Shown piece by piece: positions 53,383 through 62,094 of a stretch of DNA of 64,000 nucleotides. Both the position numbers and the translations under genes were made by a program. The DNA comes from Candidatus Poribacteria bacterium (GTDB lineage Bacteria; Poribacteria; WGA-4E; WGA-3G): the NCBI GenBank assembly GCA_022821065.1, contig JAJEEK010000006.1, positions 34,953 through 98,952 of the forward strand. Direction: 5' to 3'. Each line of letters begins with the position of its first letter. Within the stretch, counting starts at the first letter, position 1. The notes under the pieces are model-generated. The model was not told the DNA's origin. It was given only the letters and a program-made list of their open reading frames with translations, and did not search any database.

Positions 53383-53434
53383 GCTTGAAAAATAGGCGCG
53401 ACAACGGAGTGCCGGACAAACGGAGAGAGATCTG

Positions 53435-55885
53435 ATGGCAAAGGCAACCCTGAACGAACCGCAAGGAAAGTTAAGAAAACGTTTTCGATTCAAGGTCGGG
53501 CTACGTGGTCAACAGGTCGTGCTGTTCCTGTTAGTTGCACTCATGCCGTTGTTCGCTGTTTCAATAGCGATCAAGGTGCTCGGTGAAAACGCGTTAAAAG
53601 GAACCGTCGGTGAAAACCACGTGCTTTTGGCGCAAGAGAAGTTGACCCGCGTGGATAACGCGATCTCGGAAAAAATTACAAGGATTCTTGGAGAACTCCC
53701 GAATATCAGGGAAGCTGTCATCAATTCTAACACGGCTGATGGCGATGTCGTTGTCTATTTCAAAGTCTGGGCAAATCTGGTCGATAGTATCCGGCTCCTC
53801 GAAACTTATGCTGGCAACAGAAGACGGAATAGGACTGAAGTAACGATTACTAACGCCGAGGGATACGTCCTTCGCTCGAACAACCAGAGGTTGGACTACT
53901 ATACAAAAGCTGGGACACCAAAGCAGGTACGTGATAGGCTCTGGTGGAAGAATGCCTATAACAACGGGGTAGGGTACCCGTATGCGGAAGACATTCGCTA
54001 TGATACCGTACGAAAAGTGCATCTGCTACCCATTGCCTTGCCGATACGTACCGGACGTATGGGAAATAGGTACAGGGCAACAGAAGGTGAAAAGAATACG
54101 GTAGGTGTCCTGAGAATCGTTTTGTTGCTGCCTGAACTTACACGTATCGTTGAATCCAATTTGGAGTTGGAGCAGACGCGTACGATTCTGACGGATGCAT
54201 CCGGTAAGATTATCGCCGCTTCAGAGGAAAGCGGGTACCAGATCGGTGAAGATATAGAGATGAACAATGCCTCGGCAGAAGCAATTATTGAGGCAAAAAT
54301 GGGGAGACGCGGGAAATATTACAACTACGAATCCGTTGGTGAAAACGATGCTTTCAGTGAATCGCGTGTATACGGATGGGCACGGACCCAACTCTCGCCG
54401 AGACAACCGTGGAAGGTTCAACAGAACTTCAGCAACTGGATCGTCTTTGTTTCGCGCCCGACATCCTCGGCGTACGCCGGTGTTAGAAAACTAAATAATT
54501 ATATTTTTTATGTTACCATCGCTTCAACTTGTATCGTTATATTTGTTGCATGGTGGGCGGCACAACGGATTGCGACACCGATATTGAGAGTCGCAGAAGC
54601 AGCACGGAGCATCGGACAAGGCGAATTTGATAGTGAAATTGTTGTTGATAGTGATGACGAAGTCGGAACGCTCGCTGAAGAGTTCAATGAAATGCGCCGG
54701 AATCTGAAGACCGCCGTTGACCAACTCACGCAAGAGGAGCGCAAACTCACCACTATCGTCGATAATCTTGGGGAGGGGTTGATCGTCGTTGAACCGACAG
54801 GATACGTACTGTACGTTAACCCTGTGGCTGAACGGCTCTTGAACCTCGGAGATACCTCCGGTTTTAACTATATTGCGCTCGACACAGAGGCTGGCGAAAT
54901 CCGGTGGACGAATGCATCAGGAGCACCGGAAACGGAAGAAATCACGGGGACTAAAACGGCGGATTTAAGAATCCTCTCCGCTTCACAACGTGAGACGGCG
55001 GAGCATCACACAATGATTGCGGAAATCAGTGTGAGTGGTGAACTACCAGATAGCAGTAAACATCGTATCCTCCGTATTATAGCGAGTCATTTTCCTGATG
55101 AGAGCGGCAACGTCGCTGGCACGGTTTATGTTTTCGATGACATCACGAATGAACACGAAATAGAGCAGATGAAGTCGGAGTTCGTCTCTCTCGTTTCGCA
55201 CGAATTACGGACACCGCTAACATCGATCAAAGGCTTTATTTCGTTGATACTTGATGGGAAAACAGGGGTAATTAATGAGAAACAACACGAAAGCCTCAGT
55301 CGCGCACTCCGGCAATCAGAGCGACTCGCCGAACTTATCAACGACCTGCTTGATATTTCACGAATTGAAGCAGGACGCATCGAAATGAAGCAGGAACAGG
55401 TGCAAATAGACGCAATCGCAGAACGGCGGATTGAAGAACTCCGTCCACAAGCAGATGAGAAAGCCATCTCCCTGCTTTTAGAGACACCATCGGTTTTACC
55501 AGTCATGGTCGGTGATGCAGACCGGATAGGGCAAGTTTTTATTAACCTTATCGGCAACGCTATTAAATACACGCCAGATAACGGGAAGGTGACCGTCAGG
55601 ATATCAAAATCTTCGCAAAATGGCGATGAAAGCGACGGATTTCATGTTGAGGTTATTGATACAGGACCAGGTATCCCCGTTGAGGAGAGAGAAAAGGTTT
55701 TTGATAAATTCAGACAACTCGGAAGTGTGCAGACCCGGCAACAGGGCGGTAGTGGTTTAGGACTCTCAATCGCCTCTGGAATCGTTGAAGCACACGGTGG
55801 TAAATTATGGATTGATACCGGAGATAACGGACAGGGAAGCAATTTCCAGTTTTTTATTCCATTGGAAAAGGGTCAAAATGCCTGA
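53435..55885 (+). CDS. membrane sensor histidine kinase (sensor-HAMP-PAS-HisKA-HATPase)
   Basis: 816 residues. TM1 about 28-50, an extracytoplasmic sensor of about 300 residues (dCache-like), TM2 (YIFYVTIASTCIVIFVAWWA, about 355-375), HAMP, a PAS-like domain (LTTIVDNLGEGLIVVEPTGYVLYVNP), HisKA with phospho-acceptor His in SLVSHELRTPLTSIKGF, and HATPase with NLIGNAIKYTPDNG, DTGPGIP and GGSGLGLSIASGIVEAHGG. The first 14 residues repeat the leader ORF at 53000. Its stop overlaps the next gene by 8 bp. Confidence 0.93.
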   Translation: MAKATLNEPQGKLRKRFRFKVGLRGQQVVLFLLVALMPLFAVSIAIKVLGENALKGTVGENHVLLAQEKLTRVDNAISEKITRILGELPNIREAVINSNTADGDVVVYFKVWANLVDSIRLLETYAGNRRRNRTEVTITNAEGYVLRSNNQRLDYYTKAGTPKQVRDRLWWKNAYNNGVGYPYAEDIRYDTVRKVHLLPIALPIRTGRMGNRYRATEGEKNTVGVLRIVLLLPELTRIVESNLELEQTRTILTDASGKIIAASEESGYQIGEDIEMNNASAEAIIEAKMGRRGKYYNYESVGENDAFSESRVYGWARTQLSPRQPWKVQQNFSNWIVFVSRPTSSAYAGVRKLNNYIFYVTIASTCIVIFVAWWAAQRIATPILRVAEAARSIGQGEFDSEIVVDSDDEVGTLAEEFNEMRRNLKTAVDQLTQEERKLTTIVDNLGEGLIVVEPTGYVLYVNPVAERLLNLGDTSGFNYIALDTEAGEIRWTNASGAPETEEITGTKTADLRILSASQRETAEHHTMIAEISVSGELPDSSKHRILRIIASHFPDESGNVAGTVYVFDDITNEHEIEQMKSEFVSLVSHELRTPLTSIKGFISLILDGKTGVINEKQHESLSRALRQSERLAELINDLLDISRIEAGRIEMKQEQVQIDAIAERRIEELRPQADEKAISLLLETPSVLPVMVGDADRIGQVFINLIGNAIKYTPDNGKVTVRISKSSQNGDESDGFHVEVIDTGPGIPVEEREKVFDKFRQLGSVQTRQQGGSGLGLSIASGIVEAHGGKLWIDTGDNGQGSNFQFFIPLEKGQNA

Positions 55886-57089
55886 AACAATCTTAGTCGT
55901 TGATGACGATCTGGATATACTTGAGCTGCTGAAGCTAAATTTGGAGCCTGAAGGCTATACCGTCCGAACCGCAAGCGATGGGGACGGCGCGGTGCAAAGT
56001 GCCTGTACAGAACCACCGGACCTCATTCTGCTTGATGTTATGATGCCGCATAAAAACGGCTTGCAGGTCATTGAAGAACTCAAGAGTATAGATGAGACAA
56101 AAAACATTCCTGTCATTCTGGTTACGGCACGCGGGCAGACGGATGATAAAATCCTTGGACTGGAGACCGGTGCCGACGATTACATCACTAAACCTTTTGA
56201 TTTACGCGAGGTAACAGCGCGCGTTGAAGCCGTCCTCGGTAGGACGAGACCAATCAAATATATCAATCCGCTGAAACGGGCTATGGGTGAAGGGTTCAGC
56301 GAAGAGGGATTGCAACAACTCGCAGGACATCTCGAAGCCGCCGCAGCGATTCAGAAAAAATTGTTACCCGATCAAGCACCGAGATTGGACGGATTCGACA
56401 TCGAGAATCTGCTACAAAGCTCTACTTCCGTCTCCGGTGATTTCTACGATTTCATCCCGTTGCATGAAACACAGATCGGGATTGTCCTCGGTGATGTTAA
56501 GGGGAATGGTATTCCTGCAGCACTGCTGATGGTAATGATTCGGACAGCACTCCGATTGCTCTGCCACGATGAAGAGACCCCGGCTGCAATTCTTAAGCGG
56601 ATTAATGACTTGGTGGCGCGTGATACTGAGGCGGATCTATTCGCAACTATGATTTATGGTATATTAGATACAGAGGAGAATACTTTCACGTACGCAAATG
56701 GCGGACACTGTTATCCGTTTCACTATAACAGTCGCAACGGTATAGATGTTTTAAAGACGGGCGGCATGTTGATCGGCGCGTTTGAAGAAGCGACGTTCAC
56801 TTATGGAACCTGCCACTTGGCCCCGGGGGACATCATCGTTTTCTATACGGACGGCATCACGGAAACAGAAGCTGCGGAAGATGCAACTGCTGATATCTCT
56901 ACGCACTGGGAACAGGATCCGAATGTGCTGTTTTACGGTGGGGATCGGCTTGCCGCCTGCCTTTCCGAAAATACCGAATTGTCAGCGGCGGCGTTGTGCG
57001 AAGCGATCCTTAACGATTTAGCACAATTCAGTGGAAGTACACAGACAAACGACGATAGGGCTTTAATTGTTATAAAACGCGAAATTTAA
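55878..57089 (+). CDS. response regulator with PP2C (RsbU/SpoIIE-type) phosphatase output
   Basis: 403 residues from ATG at 55878, overlapping the kinase gene by 8 bp. Receiver domain: VVDDDLDILELL, phospho-acceptor Asp in LILLDVMMPHKNG, Thr in LVTARG and Lys in ITKPFD. The output is a PP2C-type phosphatase: SSTSVSGDFYDFI, VLGDVKGNGIPAALLM, YANGGHCYPF and FYTDGITETE. It would dephosphorylate the STAS protein(s), being activated by the kinase. Confidence 0.93.
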   Translation: MPETILVVDDDLDILELLKLNLEPEGYTVRTASDGDGAVQSACTEPPDLILLDVMMPHKNGLQVIEELKSIDETKNIPVILVTARGQTDDKILGLETGADDYITKPFDLREVTARVEAVLGRTRPIKYINPLKRAMGEGFSEEGLQQLAGHLEAAAAIQKKLLPDQAPRLDGFDIENLLQSSTSVSGDFYDFIPLHETQIGIVLGDVKGNGIPAALLMVMIRTALRLLCHDEETPAAILKRINDLVARDTEADLFATMIYGILDTEENTFTYANGGHCYPFHYNSRNGIDVLKTGGMLIGAFEEATFTYGTCHLAPGDIIVFYTDGITETEAAEDATADISTHWEQDPNVLFYGGDRLAACLSENTELSAAALCEAILNDLAQFSGSTQTNDDRALIVIKREI

Positions 57090-57271
57090 TTAATAACAAC
57101 GAAAGTTGTCAGAGGAAATAGCCATCGGCTTTCAGCACGGTTTTTCTACGAAAAACCTTTCGGCAATCGGTAAAGAAGCCTCTTAGCCGACAGCCATTCT
57201 TACTGATAACTTCTCATAACTTGCAGGCACACTTGGAAAACACCAACGTGTGCAGAGAAGGAGCTTCAAAC
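57090..57271. repeat. repeat block upstream of the RsbW-like gene
   Basis: CGGTTTTTCTACGAAAAACC is a hairpin; flanking CATCGGCTTTCAGC and TCGGCAATCGGTAAAGAAGCC belong to the window-wide word families. AAGGAG (57258-57263) precedes the GTG at 57272. Confidence 0.6.
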
Positions 57272-57988
57272 GTGGGCGAGAGGACTAAACAGGTTATTAC
57301 GCTTTCTCTCCCAAGTTCAATGCAACATACCTACCTACTCAAGGCTGTCGTCGCTGAAATCTTGAAAGAGACAAATTTTGCTGAAGACACCCAAGAGCGG
57401 GTTAATCATGCTGCCATTGAAGCGGGTACAAACGCGGTTAAAAACGGCAATAGAGCAGGTCCGAGCGCACACACGACTTTCAAGTTGACGCTCACGGACG
57501 ATGAACTGACGATTAACACCGTGGCGGATAGCGAGGCATTTAAGCACAAACCGTCCGAAACTGAACAGGCTATCGAGCTTTCTCTGCCAAGCTCAATGCA
57601 GCATGTTTATCTGCTCGATGTTGTCGTCGCCGAGATTCTGAGAGATACGGATTTCGCTGAGGAGGTCCAAGAACAAATTAACCTTGCTGCTATTGAAGCA
57701 GGTACAAACGCAATCAAGCACGGAAATAAAGAGGACCCACACAAAAGAGCACTTATCTTGTTCTGTCTTGATGAGGAGAAGTTAACGATCATCATTGAGG
57801 ACGAAGGGGAGGGGTTCACACGCAAAGAAGTCGCTGACCCACTTGACCCAGAGAACTTGCTCAAAAGCAGTGGTAGAGGCTTATTTTTGATGGAAGCCTG
57901 CATGGATTCTGTTACTTACGAAGCCAACGGCACGATTATCAAAATGGTCAAATATAAAGAAGTTTTGACCAAACAACTCGTGCCTTAA
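57272..57988 (+). CDS. tandem RsbW-type serine kinase/anti-sigma factor, first copy degenerate
   Basis: 238 residues from GTG at 57272, with AAGGAG eight bases upstream. Two homologous halves: residues about 6-98 and about 104-235, both beginning VITLSLPSSMQH / IELSLPSSMQH and each with an AAIEAGTNA N-box. Only the second half has the ATP-binding DEGEGFTR and SSGRGLFLM motifs; the first stops short and reads VADSEAF in place of DEGEGF. So one catalytic unit plus one domain that might serve as dimer partner or decoy. It binds STAS proteins and, if an anti-sigma factor, a sigma factor outside the window. Confidence 0.85.
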   Translation: MGERTKQVITLSLPSSMQHTYLLKAVVAEILKETNFAEDTQERVNHAAIEAGTNAVKNGNRAGPSAHTTFKLTLTDDELTINTVADSEAFKHKPSETEQAIELSLPSSMQHVYLLDVVVAEILRDTDFAEEVQEQINLAAIEAGTNAIKHGNKEDPHKRALILFCLDEEKLTIIIEDEGEGFTRKEVADPLDPENLLKSSGRGLFLMEACMDSVTYEANGTIIKMVKYKEVLTKQLVP

Positions 57989-58151
57989 CATTTATAACGG
58001 AGTCGAGTCGTTTGGCCAAAGTAACCAGTGACCAGTAACCAGTTAAAGAGGGGATATGATTCATGAAGCCTTTCTCTTATTGGAAACTGTTAACTGGCAA
58101 CTGGAAACTGTTTCGCAGAAAAACCGTACTGGAAACCATAAAGGAAATACT
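57989..58151. repeat. repeat block between the RsbW-like and STAS genes
   Basis: GTAACCAGTGACCAGTAACC and TTAACTGGCAACTGGAAACTG; the latter overlaps the frame upstream of the STAS start. Confidence 0.65.
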
Positions 58152-58511
58152 ATGCAGGTTAATGTTCGACACAAAGGTAGTATTAAAATCTTAGATATTG
58201 AAGGGAAAGTTATTGGGCCGGATGCGTTAGCTCTTAAAAAGGTGATTGATCAAGAAATTAGAATGGCAGATAGCGAACCGGAAAATGACGAAAAGCTCAA
58301 TTTAATTTTAAACTTAGAACGCGTTCAGATGATGGATAGTTCCGGTTTAGGTGTGCTTATTGCCACTTATACCACTATTCGGCGGAATGATGGACGCGTG
58401 GTACTTCTTAAACTCGGTGGTAATGTCAGAAGTCTCATCGTTATGGCAAAACTCATGACGATTTTCGACTGTTACGATACCGAAGCAGAAGCTATCGGAC
58501 ACTTCCTGTAG
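58152..58511 (+). CDS. STAS-domain anti-sigma factor antagonist, second copy
   Basis: 119 residues from ATG at 58152 with AAAGGA upstream; a frame to 58056 runs into repeat sequence and is rejected. RsbV type: SIKILDIEGKVIGPDALALK, Ser site VQMMDSSGLGVLIATYTTI, RRNDGRVVLLKLGG. Partner of the RsbW-like gene just upstream and of the phosphatase at 55878. Similar to the STAS gene at 53044, so the module has two switch proteins. Confidence 0.9.
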   Translation: MQVNVRHKGSIKILDIEGKVIGPDALALKKVIDQEIRMADSEPENDEKLNLILNLERVQMMDSSGLGVLIATYTTIRRNDGRVVLLKLGGNVRSLIVMAKLMTIFDCYDTEAEAIGHFL

Positions 58512-58740
58512 TTTTAACCGCCACAAGACATATTTTTAACTATTAAGTTTTTGTGCATCGCTCCACTACGTTCCGCGATGGTTTCTGATTAGCAGTAGCG
58601 AGCCGTCGAAACGAAGTGGAGACGGAGGAAACCCAAAGACGCATTACCAACGAGAACTTTGATTAACCGAGACCGAAAATATCGACAATAATGTTATTTG
58701 ACAAAAGCACGATATTTTCGCTCTCAGGAAAATTAAAAAA
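58512..58740. repeat. gap with the second 55-bp palindromic element
   Basis: The stretch 58672-58730 is the inverse of the 26148-26204 element: GACCGAAAATATCGACAATA on the left and CACGATATTTTCGCTCTC on the right. It sits just before the AccD-like gene and supplies the AGGAAAATTAAAAA leader. CATCGCTCCACTACGTTCCG and CGAGCCGTCGAAACG occur to the left. Confidence 0.7.
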
Positions 58741-59463
58741 ATGGAAACACGTTCCCCTATTGATGCAGCACAAAGCATTAATTTATGGTACAAATGCACC
58801 GGGTGCCAAGAAGTTGTTTTCAGAGGCGAACTCGAACGGAATCTCTATATCTGCTCGTATTGTGACGCACTGTTTCCTTTACTTGCTGAAAAACGGATCG
58901 AATACCTATTAGACGAAGCATCCGCAACGAACATCAGGTTGACCGACGCTGCCGGTTTTGCTGCTGAAGGAACAATTTCAGGATACCCGACGTGCCTTTT
59001 CATCGCCGATATGGATGTAATTCCTGTCGAGATTGACACCGCTCTTCTTTTATCATCCATTGAGGATGCCTTAGAAAAACGGATCCCGCTGATTACGATT
59101 GCTGCCTGTCAACCGGAGGGGTATAAAGAAACACTGGCGGAAACGACCTACTTGACGATGCAAATGGAACAATTGGTGGAAGCTTCTCTACCACATATCA
59201 CTGTTCTGACCGAGGGTGAAATACACCCGCTCGCTACGCATCTTCCGCTCGGTGAGTTGGTAATCGTAGAAGGGGCAGAAACTCACCGAAAACCGGCAAC
59301 ACCGAATCTACAACCCGCACCACACGCCCCGGAAGAACAACTTCTCACGCAAACACCCACAAAAGAGATAGAAACAGAACCTGACATCAGCGTTGACTGC
59401 TATATCCCGCGCGAAGCGTTACCTGAGATGTTAGGACGGTTTTTAAAGTTTTTCTCGACGTAA
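58741..59463 (+). CDS. AccD-like zinc-ribbon protein, non-catalytic looking
   Basis: 240 residues. The N terminus matches the acetyl-CoA carboxylase beta-subunit zinc ribbon: LWYKCTGCQEVVFRGELERN and LYICSYCDALFPLL (four Cys), then a shortened carboxyltransferase region with AAEGTISGYPTCLFIADMD, ALEKRIPLITIAACQ and LPHITVLTEGE. Missing are the GGSMGSVVG CoA-binding and GGVSASFAMLGD motifs of real AccD. The C-terminal tail (PATPNLQPAPHAPEEQLLTQT) is a low-complexity linker. I infer a degenerate paralogue, perhaps regulatory or a decoy; catalysis is unlikely. Confidence 0.7.
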   Translation: METRSPIDAAQSINLWYKCTGCQEVVFRGELERNLYICSYCDALFPLLAEKRIEYLLDEASATNIRLTDAAGFAAEGTISGYPTCLFIADMDVIPVEIDTALLLSSIEDALEKRIPLITIAACQPEGYKETLAETTYLTMQMEQLVEASLPHITVLTEGEIHPLATHLPLGELVIVEGAETHRKPATPNLQPAPHAPEEQLLTQTPTKEIETEPDISVDCYIPREALPEMLGRFLKFFST

Positions 59464-59633
59464 TCAACAAATTTCCGGCATCCGTCCGTTTAGGCGCGCC
59501 GCTTCCACTATTTCTAATTGTAGCACAAACTTTTAGTTTGTGGCGTTGTCGCATAACACATAAGAAACTAAAATTGTTGTTGGTTGTTGGTTGTTGGAAA
59601 GAGGACTCTTAACTTATAACTTATAACTACTTA
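59464..59633. repeat. gap with hairpin and GTT tandem words
   Basis: TTGTAGCACAAACTTTTAGT with matching AGTTTGTGG forms a hairpin similar to the centre of the 120-bp elements. TTGTTGGTTGTTGGTTGTTGG occurs at about 59576-59596. No gene. Confidence 0.6.
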
Positions 59634-60875
59634 TTGAGCAACGAATTGAAAATAAAAAGCACCTACAACAAAAACGCTGATCGATTCTCTGCTATCATAC
59701 AGAAGTTTGAAGAGACCTACGGCACCCCGCCAACATTCATTGCCTCAGCACCAGGCAGGGTGAATCTTATCGGGGAACATACGGATTACAACGACGGTTA
59801 CGTGTTTCCTGTCGCGATTGATAAGTATCTTAACATCGCTGTGCGTAAGCGCCCAGACCGGCGCGTCGTCATGCACGCGTTAGATGTAAACGAATCTTGG
59901 GATTTCTCGCTTGATGTACTCACAGCTGTTCCGCCCCAAGCACCGGTGTGGAGTCGTTACCTCATAGGCGCAGCATCCTTACTACAAGCCTCCGGGAGAC
60001 AGATAGCAGGCATAGATGCCGTTATTACAGGCGATGTGCCTATCGGTGCCGGACTTAGCTCTTCAGCGGTACTCTCAGTCGCTGCGACACTCGCCTTTTT
60101 AACGGCTGGTGCTGAAGCCGAAGTGCCTATATCAGAGAATGATAAGACGGAACTTGCGGCGTTGTGCCAACGTGTGGAACACGAATTTGCGGGCGTTAAG
60201 TGTGGGATCATGGATCAGACGATCTCACTGTTAGGGCAGGAAAACTGTGGACTGTTCCTTGATTGCCGTTCGCTTGAATATGAGCAGGTCCCGCTCAACC
60301 TCACAGACCACGCTATCGCAATTTGCAACACGAAAGTTAAACGGGAACTCGCCGCCTCAGAATATAACAAACGGCGAGCGGAATGCGAAAGAGGCGTGGA
60401 GATCCTTAGACGGCAGCTGCCGGGTATCACTTCGCTTCGGGACATTACGTTGGCGGATTTCAAAAAACATGAAGAAGAACTACCGGCATTAACACAAAAG
60501 AGATGTCGGTATGTGATAGAAGAGAATACGCGCGTATTGGAGGCAGTTTCTGTCCTCAAGGCGCGCGGTCAACAAATAGATGAATCGCTGATAGCATTTG
60601 GTAGTCTCATGAACGCATCACACCACGGACTGCGCGACGATTACCAAGTCAGCTGCATGGAGTTAGACTTACTTACCGACATCGCCCGCGACATCACAGG
60701 GGTCGTTGGGAGCCGTATGACAGGTGCCGGGTTTGGCGGTTGCACAGTCAGTATTGTTCGCAACGACGCTTTGGAGACGTTCCAAACGCGCGTGACAACG
60801 GAATACCACGAAAAAACCGGTGTTGAACCCGAAATTTACCTCTGTCATGTCAGCAATGGTGCACAAGTTTTTTAG
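59634..60875 (+). CDS. galK: galactokinase
   Basis: 413 residues from TTG at 59634. It phosphorylates galactose at C1 (Leloir pathway). ASAPGRVNLIGEHTDYNDGYVFPVAI is the GHMP signature; ATP loop IGAGLSSSAVLSVA, and VVGSRMTGAGFGGCTVSIV at the C terminus. Normal length. No other gal gene is near. The ROK gene starts 14 bp on, so they are likely co-transcribed. Confidence 0.94.
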   Translation: MSNELKIKSTYNKNADRFSAIIQKFEETYGTPPTFIASAPGRVNLIGEHTDYNDGYVFPVAIDKYLNIAVRKRPDRRVVMHALDVNESWDFSLDVLTAVPPQAPVWSRYLIGAASLLQASGRQIAGIDAVITGDVPIGAGLSSSAVLSVAATLAFLTAGAEAEVPISENDKTELAALCQRVEHEFAGVKCGIMDQTISLLGQENCGLFLDCRSLEYEQVPLNLTDHAIAICNTKVKRELAASEYNKRRAECERGVEILRRQLPGITSLRDITLADFKKHEEELPALTQKRCRYVIEENTRVLEAVSVLKARGQQIDESLIAFGSLMNASHHGLRDDYQVSCMELDLLTDIARDITGVVGSRMTGAGFGGCTVSIVRNDALETFQTRVTTEYHEKTGVEPEIYLCHVSNGAQVF

Positions 60876-60889
60876 AGACGGGAATCACT

Positions 60890-62035
60890 TTGACACATCG
60901 TACAACTAAGACAACATATAGTATCGGCGTTGACCTCGGTGGAACGGATATCAAGGCTGGATTGGTTTCATCAGCAGGCGATATTTTTTGTCGTGTCGTG
61001 CTGCCGACAGATGTAGAAGTAGGCGGTCCAAAGATCGTCGCGGCACGGATCGCAGAAGCCGTCCGTCAAGTGCTTGTGAACGCAGGAAATACCAGTATTG
61101 ACATAACTTCAGGCGGCGAGGGCACCTCGTCCGTACAAACCAATTTGACCAAGAACTCGCGCCTATTTTTAAATATCGGAAATCGAGTTCTTGGTCAAGA
61201 TGTACACGAAATCGGTGTTGGACTCGGTGCACCCGGACTGATTATCGCTGAAACCGGGGTCGTACACTTTTCGCCGAACTTTCCGGGATGGAGTGACATC
61301 CCGCTCGTCGCTTATGTTAACGCAGAACTCACAAAACTACAGCCCACGAAATCCGCTGTACAGACCGACACGCATAAGAGATACAAGCCGATATTACGCG
61401 GTATGGATAACGATGTGAACGCGATGACTTTGGGTGAACTTCATCACGGTGCGGGGGTCGGATACAAAAGCCTCGTCGCGCTCACACTTGGCACAGGCGT
61501 TGGTGGTGGTGTTGTGATTGATGGCAAAGTCTATCACGGAAGTCGGAACACTGCTGGCGAATTAGGACACACTGTCGTCGAACCGAATGGACGTGTCTGT
61601 GGGTGCGGCAATCTGGGGTGTCTTGAGGCGTACGCCGGTGCTAAGAATATTGTCGAACGTATCCAACGAAAGATAGCAGATGGACGGCGTTCGAGTTTAG
61701 GGGATGCGATTGAGGACGGCGTGGCATTAACACCACGAATGATAGCCGAGGCAGCAGAAGCAGGCGACGAACTCGCAATCGAGATTTTCGCTGAGACGGG
61801 ACAATATATCGGTATCGCCTTGACATCAATCGCGCATATTCTCAACCCGCAAATTGCGATCATCGGCGGCGGTATCGCGGAAGCCGGTGAAAAATTGCTT
61901 TTTGAACCGATCCGAAAAGAACTTGCTAAACGTGCGATGGATATCCCCGCACAGATGGAAATTGTAAAGGCACACCTCGGAAACGACGCAGGGATCGTCG
62001 GTGCTGCGATGCTTGCGATGGAGACTGTAGCATAG
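60890..62035 (+). CDS. ROK-family sugar kinase with an 18-residue palindromic insertion
   Basis: 381 residues from TTG. ROK kinase/repressor-like: SIGVDLGGTDIKAGLVSSAG (phosphate 1 loop), ALTLGTGVGGGVVIDGKV, and the zinc motif CGCGNLGCLEAYA. The catalytic Asp is probably in GMDNDVNAMTLGEL. An insertion LTKNSRLFLNIGNRVLGQ (residues 86-103) is encoded by a 54-bp palindromic unit at 61145-61198 that keeps the frame, followed by DVHEIGVGLGAPGLI. No DNA-binding N terminus, so an enzyme, probably glucokinase-type. Pairs with galK. Confidence 0.9.
   Translation: MTHRTTKTTYSIGVDLGGTDIKAGLVSSAGDIFCRVVLPTDVEVGGPKIVAARIAEAVRQVLVNAGNTSIDITSGGEGTSSVQTNLTKNSRLFLNIGNRVLGQDVHEIGVGLGAPGLIIAETGVVHFSPNFPGWSDIPLVAYVNAELTKLQPTKSAVQTDTHKRYKPILRGMDNDVNAMTLGELHHGAGVGYKSLVALTLGTGVGGGVVIDGKVYHGSRNTAGELGHTVVEPNGRVCGCGNLGCLEAYAGAKNIVERIQRKIADGRRSSLGDAIEDGVALTPRMIAEAAEAGDELAIEIFAETGQYIGIALTSIAHILNPQIAIIGGGIAEAGEKLLFEPIRKELAKRAMDIPAQMEIVKAHLGNDAGIVGAAMLAMETVA
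61145..61198. repeat. 54-bp palindromic-arm unit inside the ROK gene
   Basis: Arms TTGACCAAGAACTCG (61145-61159) and CGAGTTCTTGGTCAA (61184-61198) are perfect 15-base inverted repeats around 24 bases. It begins in codon phase zero and spans exactly 18 codons. Overall size matches the 55-bp elements at 26148 and 58672, though the arms differ. Confidence 0.8.
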
Positions 62036-62094
62036 GAAACCGTTGGTCTCTTGTGTTGATAACTGATAACCACTGTTCTGGAGAACATATACCG

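Noticed and set aside
55785..55877. Longer start of the response regulator
   Set aside because: It would overlap the kinase gene by 100 bp; MPETILVVDDD at 55878 is the usual receiver start.
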